In this document: positions 42,403 to 53,060 of the stretch, in pieces
Layout of the letters: every line of letters starts with the position of its first letter
How positions within the stretch are numbered: position 1 is the first letter of the stretch
Assembly (NCBI GenBank): GCA_965112735.1
Contig: OZ218953.1
Location: 2,108,001 to 2,172,000, forward strand
Reading direction: 5' to 3'
Source: Phaeosaccion multiseriatum
Lineage: Eukaryota; Ochrophyta, other classes
Length of the DNA: 64,000 nucleotides
Made by a program: the position numbers and the translations under genes
Notes under the pieces: generated by a model
What the model was told of the DNA's origin: nothing
The model's input: the letters and a program-made list of their open reading frames with translations, nothing else
The model's database searches: none

Positions 42403-44300
42403 GGAGAGAACGGGCTTCAGCAGACGACAGGGAAGGAGGCGACTTGGAAAAGCCAGTGGACAGGCAGCTGGACGGCGTTACTATCGCTGGGGGCGGGGTG
42501 GGCTCGTCCTTGGATGGGTCGCGTTATGCAGCCTTGGCTAGCAGCCCGGTGCCGGAGATTAAACGCGCGTTGAATGAGATGGTGCACTTTTCCAAGGAGA
42601 AGACGGAGGAGCAGCACTACAACATTGCTTTTATCAAGACGCACAAGACCGCTTCTACCACCTTCACATCCGTTCTCTACCGTTACGGGGCGAGGCACGA
42701 TCGGGTGTTGGCGCGTTACTCGGTCAAGGGGACGGCGGTGACGCTTCCCAATGCACTCAAGAATTCAGCGGAGACGGGTCTCAAGCCTGATATTATGCAC
42801 TACCACCACGCGTGGAATGGCTTTTATCAGGACACATGGACGCGGCTGGAGAATGAGTACCGTCAGCTCATGAGAGGTGAGAGAGGTAGAGGGAGGGAGG
42901 GAGAGTGAGAGAGAGGTAGAGGGAGGGAGGGAGAGTGAGAGAGAGGGGGAGCTAGGGAGGGAGGGATAGAGAGGGAGAAAGGAGCAGGCTAGCTTGAAGC
43001 GAGAGGGAATGGATGCAGAGTTCACAGCGTCCCCCGCCTTCCTTCTCCTGACATCCCCACTCACGAACCGAATCCATCACTCCAACTCCACATGCTTTTG
43101 CCCCCTCCCCCCACCGCCTCCCTCCCCCCTGCTCAGCTCCGAACCCACACTTTGTGACCGTGCTGCGCGAACCCGTAGCCCACTACCTCTCATACTACTA
43201 CTTCTTCATGCACCCCAACAACAAGATACCCATTGACCAGTACGTCAAGACGGGCGGCACGACACGGAAGCACAGAGTCATGCACAACCCCCTGTGCGCG
43301 GAGTTTGGCATCTACACCATCGATCAGCTAAGGGTGTTTCTGGAGAAGGTGCGTGTGTGTGTGGCAGAGTGTGTGTGTGTGTGTGTGTGGGAGGAAGTTC
43401 TTGAAGTGGTGAGAAAGAGCGGGTGTGCACCCACCAGCACCCACCCGCTTCTCCTTTGCCGCACACACCTACATCTATAAACCTTTTGCCTCCTCCTCTT
43501 CGCTGTCTCTCTGTGTCCGTCCGTCCGTCCGTCTGTCTGTCCGATTTGCCATGTACCGCACCTGCCGTACCCTATCAACCAAACAGGACCTCCCCAAGTT
43601 CACTTTGATTCTGCTGACGGAGCGCTTCGACGAAGGCCTGGTGCTCTTCAAGCGCATGTTCAACTGGGACCTCATTGACCTAACCTACTCCACCATCCTG
43701 GAGAACAAGGGAGGAGATGCCACTCGCTGGGATGGCAAAAAGCTCACCAAGGCACCCAAGATTTCAATGCTTTCACCCAAGGTGAGTGAGTGAGTGGAGG
43801 GAGGGGGGGAGTGAGGGAAGGAGTGAGTGGGTGTGTGTGCAGGGAGGGAGGGAGCGGAATTGCTTTTGCGCGTCCCCTTCCTTCCCTCTCACAACCCCTA
43901 GCCTCACTCTCTCTATCTCTGCTTACTCTTCGCTGGCCCCTGTCTCCTGTACTGTCGTCCTTACGTCCCAACGTCACCCAACCAAATCCACCCTCCCATT
44001 ACTCTTCCCCCCCCCCCCCCCATTTGCTCTCAGGTCTTGGCTCGCATTGAGGATCTAACTTCTCTGGACCGGCGCCTCTACGCCGGTGTGCTCGAGCACT
44101 ATGAAGACGTGATGGAAAAGCACGGAGAGAACATTGACATTGAAGTGGAGCAGCTCAGAGACCTTCAAAAGGCAGTGGCGGCGGTGCTGGACGACCCCCA
44201 GGGGGGCAGCGCACACGACTGGTACCGACCCGAGCGCGATGAGTTCTTCTACTTTGGCATCGACTACTGGTCCGGCAAGGCCATTGAGATCGAGTTTTGA
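41184..44300 (+). CDS. Gal3ST-type (galactose-3-O-) sulfotransferase, type II membrane protein
   Basis: Five exons close in phase: 41184-41468, 42009-42876, 43137-43348, 43587-43781, 44034-44300; 608 residues. A cytosolic Ser-rich N-terminus precedes one membrane segment (ALLFAFVGTMAVCLVSMVG, 96-114), as in Golgi sulfotransferases. The PAPS 5'-phosphate loop is NIAFIKTHKTAST near 300, the 3'-phosphate site is VTVLREPVAHYLSYYYFF, and LTERFDEGLVLFKRMFNW matches the galactosylceramide/Gal-3-O-sulfotransferase family. Such enzymes move sulfate from PAPS to sugar hydroxyls; in an alga, sulfated cell-wall polysaccharide or sulfated glycolipid are likely products. The stem region has Glu, Gln/Ala runs. 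Acceptor specificity is unknown. Confidence 0.88.
41695..41944 (+). repeat. (TCC)n array with 130-bp internal duplication
   Basis: TCC runs in the first intron of the sulfotransferase gene are broken by two copies of GCCGTGCTTCTTCTTTTTC (near 41772 and 41895) and by two CCCCTCCTCCTCGTCTTCC blocks, so a unit of about 125 bp was duplicated. Confidence 0.9.
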
Positions 44301-45510
44301 TTTGTGTGAATCGAGCTTTTGCATTTTGTTGTCTTGTTTCTTCTTGCCTTGGGACGACAGCTTTTGGGTTTGATATGATTTTGGTGGAGTAAAGAATTAT
44401 GTGTTACTATCGATGCGGGAGATACGTTCTGTTCTACGGTGGGTACTATCGGCGCAGACAGGAGTATCGGACGCGAAGGCTTTGATCAGCGTGGGTTGGT
44501 TGGTATAAATGAACCACGGCCCCCACGTCCGCAGCAACAGCAGTAGCAGCAGCGCGCGGGTGTGGAAGTGACAACATTGCGGGCGGAGCTTGCATTGTAC
44601 TGGACGACGGGGGGGCGGGGGGAGGGGGAAGGGGGGGGGGCTGGGCTTGGAGCGAACTGTGTGATTGGACTTTCCTGCGGTGATACTGTGGTCAATCGTC
44701 TTGGCGTGGAGGCTGCCTTGGGCTTTGGGCACGGCACGGCTCTCCACAGACCGACCTGGGACCGTTGCGCGCATTCGAGGGTCACGAGAAGGGAATCAGC
44801 CTTCCTTATCCATATGAGTAAGCCCCTGAGGGACGCGAGGAGAGGGAAGCAGTTCAGGACTAGTCGGAAAGTCGGTAAGAGACCCAAGCACCCATGGTGG
44901 AAAAGGATGCCTTTCAGGCCTCAGTCCGGTGCGAAGGAGATGTCGTGTCGAGGGTTTGGTATTCGCGTTGTCCTATGGGTCAAGAGCAAATGCTTTCCTT
45001 CCTCGCTCCCTCTCCAGTTTCAGTTTAGTACACGATGGCTGGCTCTGAAAGGCCGCTGAGTGGTTAAATGCCATAAAACCCAACCCCGCGCCCTGGTTAC
45101 TCCCTCCTCTATCCTATTCGTCAGCATTAGGGGAGTCAGAAAAAACAAAAAACCAGCTGACCGGGCGGTTTCAGTTTCAGTTGTTCTCGCAACGCCTGGT
45201 TGGGACCTTTCCTCTCCCTGCTCAACATCTCCAACAAACGGGAGTTCTACAAGAAGAGTTGTATTGAGTAGAGAGAGTAAGCATGCTAACCCAAGCCCCT
45301 TCAAGACAGCACAGCTTCAGTGCGTATGAGAGAAGCTCTGAGGTAAGGGAGTGTGTGGAACGCGCTGTTTGCGGAACTTCGTTCTCGGCCCGCTTTGAAG
45401 AAGAAGGCAATGCAAGAGAAAAGTTCACGGGGCGTGGGGGGGGGCGACTGGGTAGGGCGACTGGGATACTCAGTGGGGTCGGGGGAACGTAGTCAGGTTG
45501 GGTTGAAGCG
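44301..45510. other. Gene-poor stretch
   Basis: Holds the 3' flank of the sulfotransferase gene and the presumed promoter of the next. TATAAAT occurs at about 44510. CAGTTTCAGTTT at 45015-45026 and GTTTCAGTTTCAG at 45168-45180 repeat a word seen elsewhere. An open frame at 44562-45059 starts with GTG and has no recognisable domain. Confidence 0.45.
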
Positions 45511-46478
45511 ATGGCCGAGCAGGAGGACGAGGAAAACAGCGACTTTTCACCGACTTTCCGACTTGAGGGGGCCCAGACCAACCCCCCCCCCCCCTTTTTT
45601 CTCGGGCTTAGTCCAGTGCCTATGCGACGCTAAGACGTGTGCAGCCGCCTACGCGACCCCCCTGCTCGCCAGTGTTGCGTTGCGTTAAATCTCATTCTCG
45701 GAACTCTTCCCCCCCTTGGCTCTCAGCACGGGAGCTTTGCCTTCGATCACCTTCCTGCGGCCGGTGGTGACTATGGAGCCACAATGAACTCAGGGCAGTT
45801 CTTTGAGGAGCCAGGGCAGAGTAGTAGTAGTAGCAGAAGCAGCAGCCTCCGCCCTCTTCAGGTCCAACAACAGCGGCAGTTGCAAATGCAACAGCAACAA
45901 CATCAGCAGCAGCACCAACACCACCAGCAGCAGCCTCTCCGCCGAGGCAGAAAGGGGTCATGGAGTAGCAGCAACTCCAGCATCGAATCCGCGTCAACCG
46001 AGACGAGGTCCCCATCTCCAGGGCAGCAGCAATCTCCCAACACGCGGTCGCGGTCCGGGTCAGGAGGGCCTTCTTTGCTGCCAGTACACGTGGATGAGAA
46101 TGGCACACATCACTACGGCGCTCCGGCGTCCGATATGGACGACCCTACCTCCGTGCGAGGGAAGGAAATGGTGTTGCAGCACTCGGGCCAGAGGGTATTC
46201 ATTCTGTCCACGTCAGTCAACATGGAGCAGCTAGTTGATGGGGGGATGGGGGTGGTGATGGCCAGCAGCAGCAGCAGTAGCGCCAGGTGGCAGTCTTCTG
46301 CGCAAGCATCCTGGTGATAGCGCTTGCCGAGCTCTTACGCGTCTCTGTGGGCCACATGCACACACAGACACTATCAGACTATCACCAGCAGCGCGTTTAC
46401 TGGGAAAAGGATCAGGTGCGAAGTTTGTTGAGGGATCTTATGATAGAGCAGGATATGATTACAGTATTTATTTTGTAA
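45511..46478 (+). CDS. Uncertain small membrane protein, possibly PLAC8-like
   Basis: A tentative model: exon 1 45511-45686 (MAEQEDEENSDFSP, then FFSGLVQCLCDAKTCAAAYA, which recalls the start of PLAC8 Cys-rich domains), a weak GTTGCG donor, then an exon from 45727 (acceptor CTCTCAG) with Ser, Gln and His runs and SVRGKEMVLQHSGQRVFILS. Near 46263-46287 the frame must change to keep a hydrophobic segment (VAVFCASILVIALAEL) and end at 46478. A 54-base intron (GTTGATG to GCCAG) would do this but is much shorter than the neighbours' introns. If the frame does not change, the protein ends at 46317. Both the family and the model need transcript evidence. Confidence 0.35.
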
Positions 46479-46680
46479 TTGGCTCGGAGCATCAGTAGAG
46501 AGAAGGGGAAAATGTTCATGACTTTATTTATTTGTAGTTGGCTCAGACACAGAGAGAGAGAATTGTTTCGGACATCAGTAGAGGAGGGGAATGGTTATTA
46601 CATTATTTATTTGTAGTTGGCTCGGACATCAGTAGAGGAGGGGAAAGGTTATTACAATATTTATTTGTAGTTGGCTCGGA
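46474..46680 (+). repeat. Tandem repeat of about 54 bp, roughly 3.5 copies
   Basis: Units begin TAGTTGGCTCGGACATCAGT and end TATTTATTTG; copies start near 46474 (diverged), 46536, 46614 and 46668. Position after the last stop codon suggests a repeated 3' UTR or polyadenylation region. Confidence 0.85.
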
Positions 46681-46953
46681 TACGAAAAAACGGAGGAGGA
46701 GGGGCGAGTCGCCCCCTCTCGGGATAGGTGTAAGGAAACCGGGCGATGTATGGGAAGGAGATGGAAGAATCTGTATGTAATTGAAGATAAATCGTAAGAA
46801 GTGGAGGAGGAAGATACAAGAGAGGCTTTTTAGAAAGCGCGGGCTGCAGCCTTACTGCTGGAGCCTGATGTGATACACACGGCAATAATGCACAGGATAG
46901 TATACTAGAGCTAAGTGAATGAGAAGTGAATTGCTTTCATTGGATTAATTCAA

Positions 46954-49450
46954 TCAGAGACCTTGGCAGCTAGGGGCGATTCTCTTTATACGCCACAGCT
47001 CCATGTGCTTCTCCCTTTGGTAGCAGTCGAACCGCTGTGGGAAGTCAAGCGGGAGCCTCCTTCCTTCAAAACACGGCGAGGTGTCTCCTGAAGCCCCTCC
47101 TCCTCGCGAGCCTTTCACCTCCTTCCCTTCCCCCCCCTCCTGCCCCACCACTCTGATGTGGCCGAGAAACGTCTTGTAGGCCGTAGCTACCACCGACAGC
47201 TCCTGCAGACAAAAGTTGAATCTCTTCTCCAGAGCCAAAATGAATTCCTTTGCACAACAGCAGCAGAAAGGGAGGACCAGCAGTGAGTGAGTCAGTTAGT
47301 GAGTCGGCAGGTCAGTGAGTGAGTGTGTGGGTGAGTTAACGAGGGAGAAAGTGAGTGAATCAGTGAGTGAGTCAGTGAGTCAGTCAGTGAGTGAATCAGT
47401 GAGTGAGTCAGTGAGTCAGTCAGTGAGTCAGTCAGTGAGTGAGTCAGCGAGTGACCTTGCCCTTGCCCTCCTTTCTTTCCCTAACCTGAGTATCGGCATG
47501 CACACGAGGCATGAGCAACTTGAGCTTGTGAAACAGACCCTCCACCTGCGCGTCATCGTAGACCACGTCACTTGCAAAGAGAACGTTCGCCTGCTGGAGC
47601 TCGCGCACGTCACTCCTCTGCCACTTCCAAGCCCGCGCTGAGCCAGCAGCAGGACCAATAGCCGTATTACATGGGTCAAGGGCAGGAGCAGGGTGTATGT
47701 AGCTCGTAGGCAACAGTTCCTCTCCTTCCTCTTCCTCCCCCTCCTCCTCCTTCTCCTCCTCCTGCTGCTGCTGCTGCTGCTGCTTCTTCCCCACCCCCTT
47801 TCGACCCGCGCGGCGAGCTTGCGAATCACGAGGACGAAAGAGAGAGAGAGAGAGTAAGAAAATGCGAAAAAAGAGTCAGCGCCCCAAAACTCGCGGAGCA
47901 GCAAAGCGAAGACATTGATCCAGCGTGCGTGCGCATGGCGACGATGAAAGGACGAAAGGGCGCAAGAGGGGAGCACGCAGTCATACCAGGCAATCGGAGG
48001 GAGGCAAAGGGGGAATGTGGAGACAGTCAGAGAGAGGGAGAGAGAGACAAACTGACAAACTCTTTCTCTCTCACCTGCTTTGGTTTCTGTAGCGTCCGTT
48101 GATTCTCCTGACGGCTCCAATGGCGGCGCTGCTGGATGCGATTGGCGCGGAGCTACCTCTTCCTCCTCTTCTGCAAGAGGAAGCACTCGTTCCAATAAAC
48201 AGCATTGAGCCGGAGCAGCAGCGGGGGCGGAAGAACCATCCTCATCGGTGCGGTGCTCAAGGGGGTGGACGCCGGCCAACCAGTCAAGCTGGCGCACTCT
48301 CGCGCCGTCCTTGTGAGCGCTACAGAGGTGCTGATTGGCATTCACATTCCGAGCGAGCAGCTGCGAGGGGGAGGGCGGGGCGGGGCGAGAGCAAAGAAGA
48401 AAGCGCAGTGCGGGTGAGAGTGAGGCTTGTGGACAAGGCACCCAGCCGTCGCGAGCAGGGCACACAATGCAGCAGAGATCAGTGTGCCTTCCCATATTGG
48501 TGTTCGAAGAAACGCCCTTTCCTGCGTCTCTTTCTATTCGCCACTGACCACGTTGGGGTCAAGTCCAGTCCAGTCCAGCGACGTGTGTGGTCTTGTTGCC
48601 TCACTCACCTACCTCAAGTATCTCTGGATGGTAATCGGTAAGGAACGTCCTTTTTGCAAACTGCGACACGATCAGTCCGGGCACTCCCGGGCCTGTGTGA
48701 AGCGCGGCTCAAGTTATCAGTACCATACATACGCACAGAGAGAGAGAGAGGAAAATCCCTCCACCTGACCTGCTCCGAGCTCCACGGCTGTGCAGCCCCG
48801 TAGCTCCGCGCTTCGAGAGAGGAGGTAGTCAGCGAGGAGGAAGGCCGCTGACCACACCTTTCAGGGGATGACGGGGGGTGCACTTCAGGAGCCCTATCCA
48901 CGTCCCATCTCTCTCGCTCTCTCTCTGTGTCTCTTCTCTCTTTCTTACTCTCTCTCTCTCTCTCTCTCTGTCTCTGTGTGGGTGTATGCAAGGGGGGAAG
49001 GAAGGCTCGAGCAAGGAAACCATCCAGGCCGGGGCCACGAGTTTCGCTACCACGAGTTTCGCTAAAGGAGACAGGAAAGGAGGTCTTCGAAGACCAGCCT
49101 GGCTCCTCCCTTCCAAAGCTCACCTGCAGCCCTACCAGAGGTAGAGGCGTAGCCATGCGATGAACGACAGTGAGCGCCACCTTACCCTCTTGCCTTTTCC
49201 TTTTTCGAGCAGGGCTTGCCCGTGCGCCCTCCTCACCCCCTAGTGTCAGCAGCTGCGCACCCCCCCCTCCATCCCAAGCGTTCCTTTCGCTCTCCTGCTC
49301 CTCTGAGTCCACCGAGTAGTAGTAGTACCTCGAGATAACTTCCTTCGCGTAGATTGAATCCCCTACGTGGATGTCGCTCAGCACCTCCCTCTCTTCCTCC
49401 TCTTCCTCTCCTCCTCCTCTTCCGTTGTCCTCTTCCTCTCGAGGCAGCAT
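46954..49450 (-). CDS. METTL22-like protein methyltransferase
   Basis: Six exons close in phase: 49450-49124, 48857-48770, 48692-48613, 48360-48075, 47817-47486, 47247-46954; 468 residues. The seven-beta-strand methyltransferase core is recognisable: VWSAAFLLADYLLS, then motif I VELGAGPGVPGLIVS near 134, the motif FLTDYHPEILE, and VRQLDWL. After a Gln/Glu-rich insert come VLFASDVVYDD and EFILALEKRFNFCLQELSV, which match METTL22, and CYQREKHMELWRIKRI ends the protein. METTL22 belongs to the lysine methyltransferase family 16 group and in animals methylates KIN17. SAM binding is supported by the ELGAG motif. The start is the first ATG; an upstream in-frame TTG is not needed. Confidence 0.88.
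47282..47456 (+). repeat. (GTGAGTCA)n-type repeat
   Basis: Interleaved GAGT and CAGT tetramers form a loose eight-base repeat in the last intron of the METTL22-like gene. Confidence 0.85.
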
Positions 49451-49740
49451 GCTACACGAGTATTCTCTCGCTCCCCTCAACTACATCATTTTCCCCCTTT
49501 ACCTGGAAAAAGTGCCATCTATGGTTGGCTACAGTAAAAGACTGTAAAAGAGGGAGAATTATATTACACCCAAAGGAGGGAGAGGGGGGAAACTTTATTG
49601 ACTGGAGGGAGAGGGGTGGGGGGGAGGGGCTCGCCAAGTGGGCGAGTTGGAATCCGAGTTGCAATCACAATCACAGATGGCTGCAGGCTGGGATTTGAAT
49701 CCCTTACAACAACCGTCCCTTCCCCGACCTTCCCCTTGCC
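49451..49740. promoter_or_regulatory. Bidirectional promoter, METTL22-like and ankyrin genes
   Basis: Divergent start codons are 290 bp apart. The ankyrin side has an AT-rich patch (AATTATATTACA near 49557) that could be a core promoter. Confidence 0.45.
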
Positions 49741-51936
49741 ATGATGGTCAGTATGGAAGAAGCGCTGCAGCGGATTCAAGAGTGGCGTGATGACAGCCGC
49801 AGTATGAGGGGAAAGGGCGTTGGTGTAGGGGAAGTTTCCCTCGTCCTGGCAGCCGTTCTATCTACCATCGACTTTGACTCGCTCAAGAGGAAGAGCCATA
49901 CCCCCCTGCACGCTCTTGCTGGCATGGACTATAGTGATCGGAAAGAGAAGGGGGCGCAGATGCGGGGAATTGTAAAGCTTTTGAAGAGCTGCGGGCTTGA
50001 CATTGACACGAGACGAGGGAGGGGAGGGGAGGAAATGGCAATGAGAAGATACGAAGACGAAGATGATCACCCGGTGGAGGGTGAAACTCCGCTGATCACA
50101 GCTGCGTTGAATGAGCACTTCTCCTTGGTGAAGGAGCTAGTAAAGGAGGGTGCAGATGTGAACAAAGGTGACTGGCATTGTGTAGTCCCCTTGGCTGCAG
50201 CTGCTTCTTGGGGGTGGTATACACAGGGGTGTTCCCCCATAATGGTGTCGTACCTCTTGAGGCATGGGGCCAGGGTGGAGAACAGCTACGCCTTGCACAA
50301 CGCCGCGAGATGCGGCTGTCCTGAGTCTGTGGGGATTCTACTCAAGGCCGGGGCCGAGCCTACTGAACTAGATAGAGACGCAAACAGCTCACCCGCCGTG
50401 TACTGCTGCGGTTATGGGGACGGCGACCGCAGCACCCGCGAGAGATTGGAGGCCCTATCTTTACTGCTGGGGGCAGGAGCGGATTTGAACCAAAAGGGCT
50501 TCAATGGCATGTCTCTCTTGCATGAAGCCGCTAGGGCCGGTCATGGTGAACTCATCGAAGACCTCGTCCATCGAGGGCTTGCGGTGGACGTGAAGGACTC
50601 TGAGCAGGGCACTGCTCTTCACTGCGCTTCCGATTGCGGCGAGCCCGCCTGTGTGAAGACGCTCATCCGCCTCGGTGCCTCCCTCGACGCTCGTGATTCC
50701 AAGAAGGGCACGCCGCTCCACACAGCTTTGCAATCGAAACAAGAGGACTGTGCTGCCGAGCTGATTGACGCAGGAGCCAACGTGAACGCCAAGCGAGACG
50801 GCGACATTGCACCCCTCCACATAGCAGTGGCTTGGGGAAGCATGAGGCTTGTGTACCTCCTGTTGGAGGCTGGGGCTGACGTCGACGCTCTCGCTGACGG
50901 CGGGAGTAGCCCCTTGATGGTGTGCATGTCTCCCGAAAAGAGCAGAGGCGTCGAGCTCACCCTGCCTTCTCACGAAGACCCATACGGGTCAGAGATGTAT
51001 GAAGGTCGGAAGAAGGTGGCGGCACTTCTGCTGGAGGTGGGCGCGGCCGTCACCAAGCCAGTCATGGCCTTGGCTGGAGAGAGTGACTGTGGGGATGTCA
51101 TTGGAGCGTACGTCAGTCAGGGAAGATGTGCACTAAACGCTTCTGATGGTGTTTGCAATACCATAGCTGGACACATCTCCGGCTCTGCTTACTCTGAGGC
51201 CGCCAAGGAGGGCCGTGTGGTGCGTGTATGCTTGGTGGACAGGAAAACGGGTAAGAGCAAGGCGGCGCAGTACACACTCAGCATACCCCTGATGGAGCTG
51301 CTGATGGACAAGACTGGGCAGAGCGGGAGACGAGGAGAGGGAGGAGGCTCGGACAGGCATGATAATGCGGCTGCAGGCAGTCTTCCTACCATGCTGGATC
51401 CGGCAGTGCGGGGCTTCATGGGCATCAGGGGGGAGGCCAACGGAAAGGGCAAGAGCAAGCACGAGGGCAAGGTTACTAACGAGGTGGAGGTGACGTTTGA
51501 CGGAGTGGACTTTAGCGAGGAGGGCTTTGCAGCTGTGGTGCAGTTCGTCACGACGGGTAGCGTCAAGAGCCTGCTTACCCGAGGGCCCCATGGACTGCTG
51601 AGCACGGAGAGCATGAAAGGTATTAGTGGCGGCAGTAGCAGGAGCTCCGAGGCGGTCGACGGCGGCGGTGACGTAAGAGGTGGTGGGAGTAGTAGAGAGC
51701 AGGTAGGGAAGAGCAAGAGAGAGCGTGTGAAGCTCTTCGACGACGTGAGAGCGAAGCAGGCTCTGCAGGCAGCGGCCTTCTTCTGCATCGAGGCCATGTC
51801 AAGGGAGGTGAAGGCGCTCATGACTCTATACGGCTTCGAGCTTGGCAAGGAGGCAGAGGAGGATGAGCCGCGGAGGAAGCGAAGCAGGGAAAACACTGAA
51901 CGGACGAGTTGCGTACAACCCCCCCTCCCGTTCTGA
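49741..51936 (+). CDS. Ankyrin-repeat protein with BTB-like C-terminal region
   Basis: A single uninterrupted exon codes 731 residues. At least nine ankyrin-type repeats are visible from about residue 50 to 430, with GETPLITAALNEHFSLVKEL, GADVNKGD, LLHEAARAGHGELIEDLVHR, TALHCASDCGEPACVKTLI, TPLHTALQSKQEDCAAELID and APLHIAVAWGSMRLVYLLLE. The C-terminal part has FDGVDFSEEGFAAVVQFVTT and ALQAAAFFCIEAMSREVKAL, like the second half of a BTB/POZ fold, separated by a Ser/Gly-rich insert; this resembles ankyrin-BTB adaptors of Cullin-3 ligases, though the BTB call is an inference. Unlike every other well-supported gene here it has no introns and no Gln/Gly/Ala runs over the ankyrin part. ATGATG at the start leaves the first of two methionines uncertain. 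Confidence 0.85.
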   Translation: MMVSMEEALQRIQEWRDDSRSMRGKGVGVGEVSLVLAAVLSTIDFDSLKRKSHTPLHALAGMDYSDRKEKGAQMRGIVKLLKSCGLDIDTRRGRGGEEMAMRRYEDEDDHPVEGETPLITAALNEHFSLVKELVKEGADVNKGDWHCVVPLAAAASWGWYTQGCSPIMVSYLLRHGARVENSYALHNAARCGCPESVGILLKAGAEPTELDRDANSSPAVYCCGYGDGDRSTRERLEALSLLLGAGADLNQKGFNGMSLLHEAARAGHGELIEDLVHRGLAVDVKDSEQGTALHCASDCGEPACVKTLIRLGASLDARDSKKGTPLHTALQSKQEDCAAELIDAGANVNAKRDGDIAPLHIAVAWGSMRLVYLLLEAGADVDALADGGSSPLMVCMSPEKSRGVELTLPSHEDPYGSEMYEGRKKVAALLLEVGAAVTKPVMALAGESDCGDVIGAYVSQGRCALNASDGVCNTIAGHISGSAYSEAAKEGRVVRVCLVDRKTGKSKAAQYTLSIPLMELLMDKTGQSGRRGEGGGSDRHDNAAAGSLPTMLDPAVRGFMGIRGEANGKGKSKHEGKVTNEVEVTFDGVDFSEEGFAAVVQFVTTGSVKSLLTRGPHGLLSTESMKGISGGSSRSSEAVDGGGDVRGGGSSREQVGKSKRERVKLFDDVRAKQALQAAAFFCIEAMSREVKALMTLYGFELGKEAEEDEPRRKRSRENTERTSCVQPPLPF

Positions 51937-52069
51937 TGAAAAGGTCCATAGGCTCGTAAAGGGGTTTTGCCAAGGCCGTTTCATCTTGCCTCTCTGCCTC
52001 CCACAATATCTGCGCCATTGGAATGAAATGAAAAAGGTGTATACAACATTTTTTCCATCTCTCCTCTCT

Positions 52070-53026
52070 TCAGCGCTTCAGCACGCTCCGCCTGAGCTTC
52101 ATGGCGTGGTTAAAAGCGGCGGTATCAGGGCACAGGCGCGTGTACTGCCCCATGTGGGTAGGCATCTCTCCGTACTGCCTCGGCACTCTCCCCTGCAGAA
52201 TGCGGTGGAGATCCTTCTCAAGTTGCCGGCCCACCCCCGACCCGTGGCTACCGCTACTACCACCACCACCGCTACTGCTGCTGCTGCCCATATGATTGCT
52301 ATTGGCCGCCCCGGAGGTCTGGCTCTGACTCTGACCTTGGCTCTGATTGCGCGTCTTGTCCTGACACTCCTTGGCCCGCCTCCCAAGCACGTCCACCAGG
52401 GCATCTCTGTGCGGCATTCGTTGCGTGGGCCAAGGCTCGCAGAGTGAGTGGTGAGCGATGAGTGGTGCAAGTCAACACTACCCGTTCGAGAGGGCACCAC
52501 CCGTTCAGGAGAGGACAGAGAGAGCGCGCGCGCGCGTGTGTGTAGTGTGACAGAGAGAGATCCTACAAGAGAGAGAGAGAGAGAGAGAGGGTATGCCTAC
52601 ACATGGGTATGCCTGCACTCACTCACATGTCGTAGGGAACGGGGTCGATGAGCAAGGCCGTGTCCCTGATGAGCGACTCTTTGACCTGCAGCACCGGCAT
52701 GGGCAACAGGCAAGAGAGGCAAGAGAGACATCAATCAATCAATTACCCTTTTCTTCCTCCTCCTCCTCCTCCTCCTCCTCCTCCTCCTCCTCCTCCTCCT
52801 CCTCCTCCTCCTCCTCTTCCCTCCGCCTCCTCCTCCTCCTCCTCCGCCTCCTCCTCCGCCTCCTCCTCCTCCTCCCTCCTCCTCCTCCCTCCTTCTCCTC
52901 CTCCTCCTCCTCCTCCTCCTCCTGCTCCTCCTCCTCCTCCTCCTCCTCCTCCTCCTCCTCCTCCTCCTCCTCCTCCTCCTCCTCCTCCTCCTCCTCCTCC
53001 TCCTCCTCCTCCTCCTCCTCCTCCTC

Positions 53027-53060
<34 letters not shown>

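Noticed and set aside
44562-45059. Plus-strand frame of 165 residues
   Set aside because: Starts with GTG, has no recognisable domain and lies in a likely promoter or 3' region.
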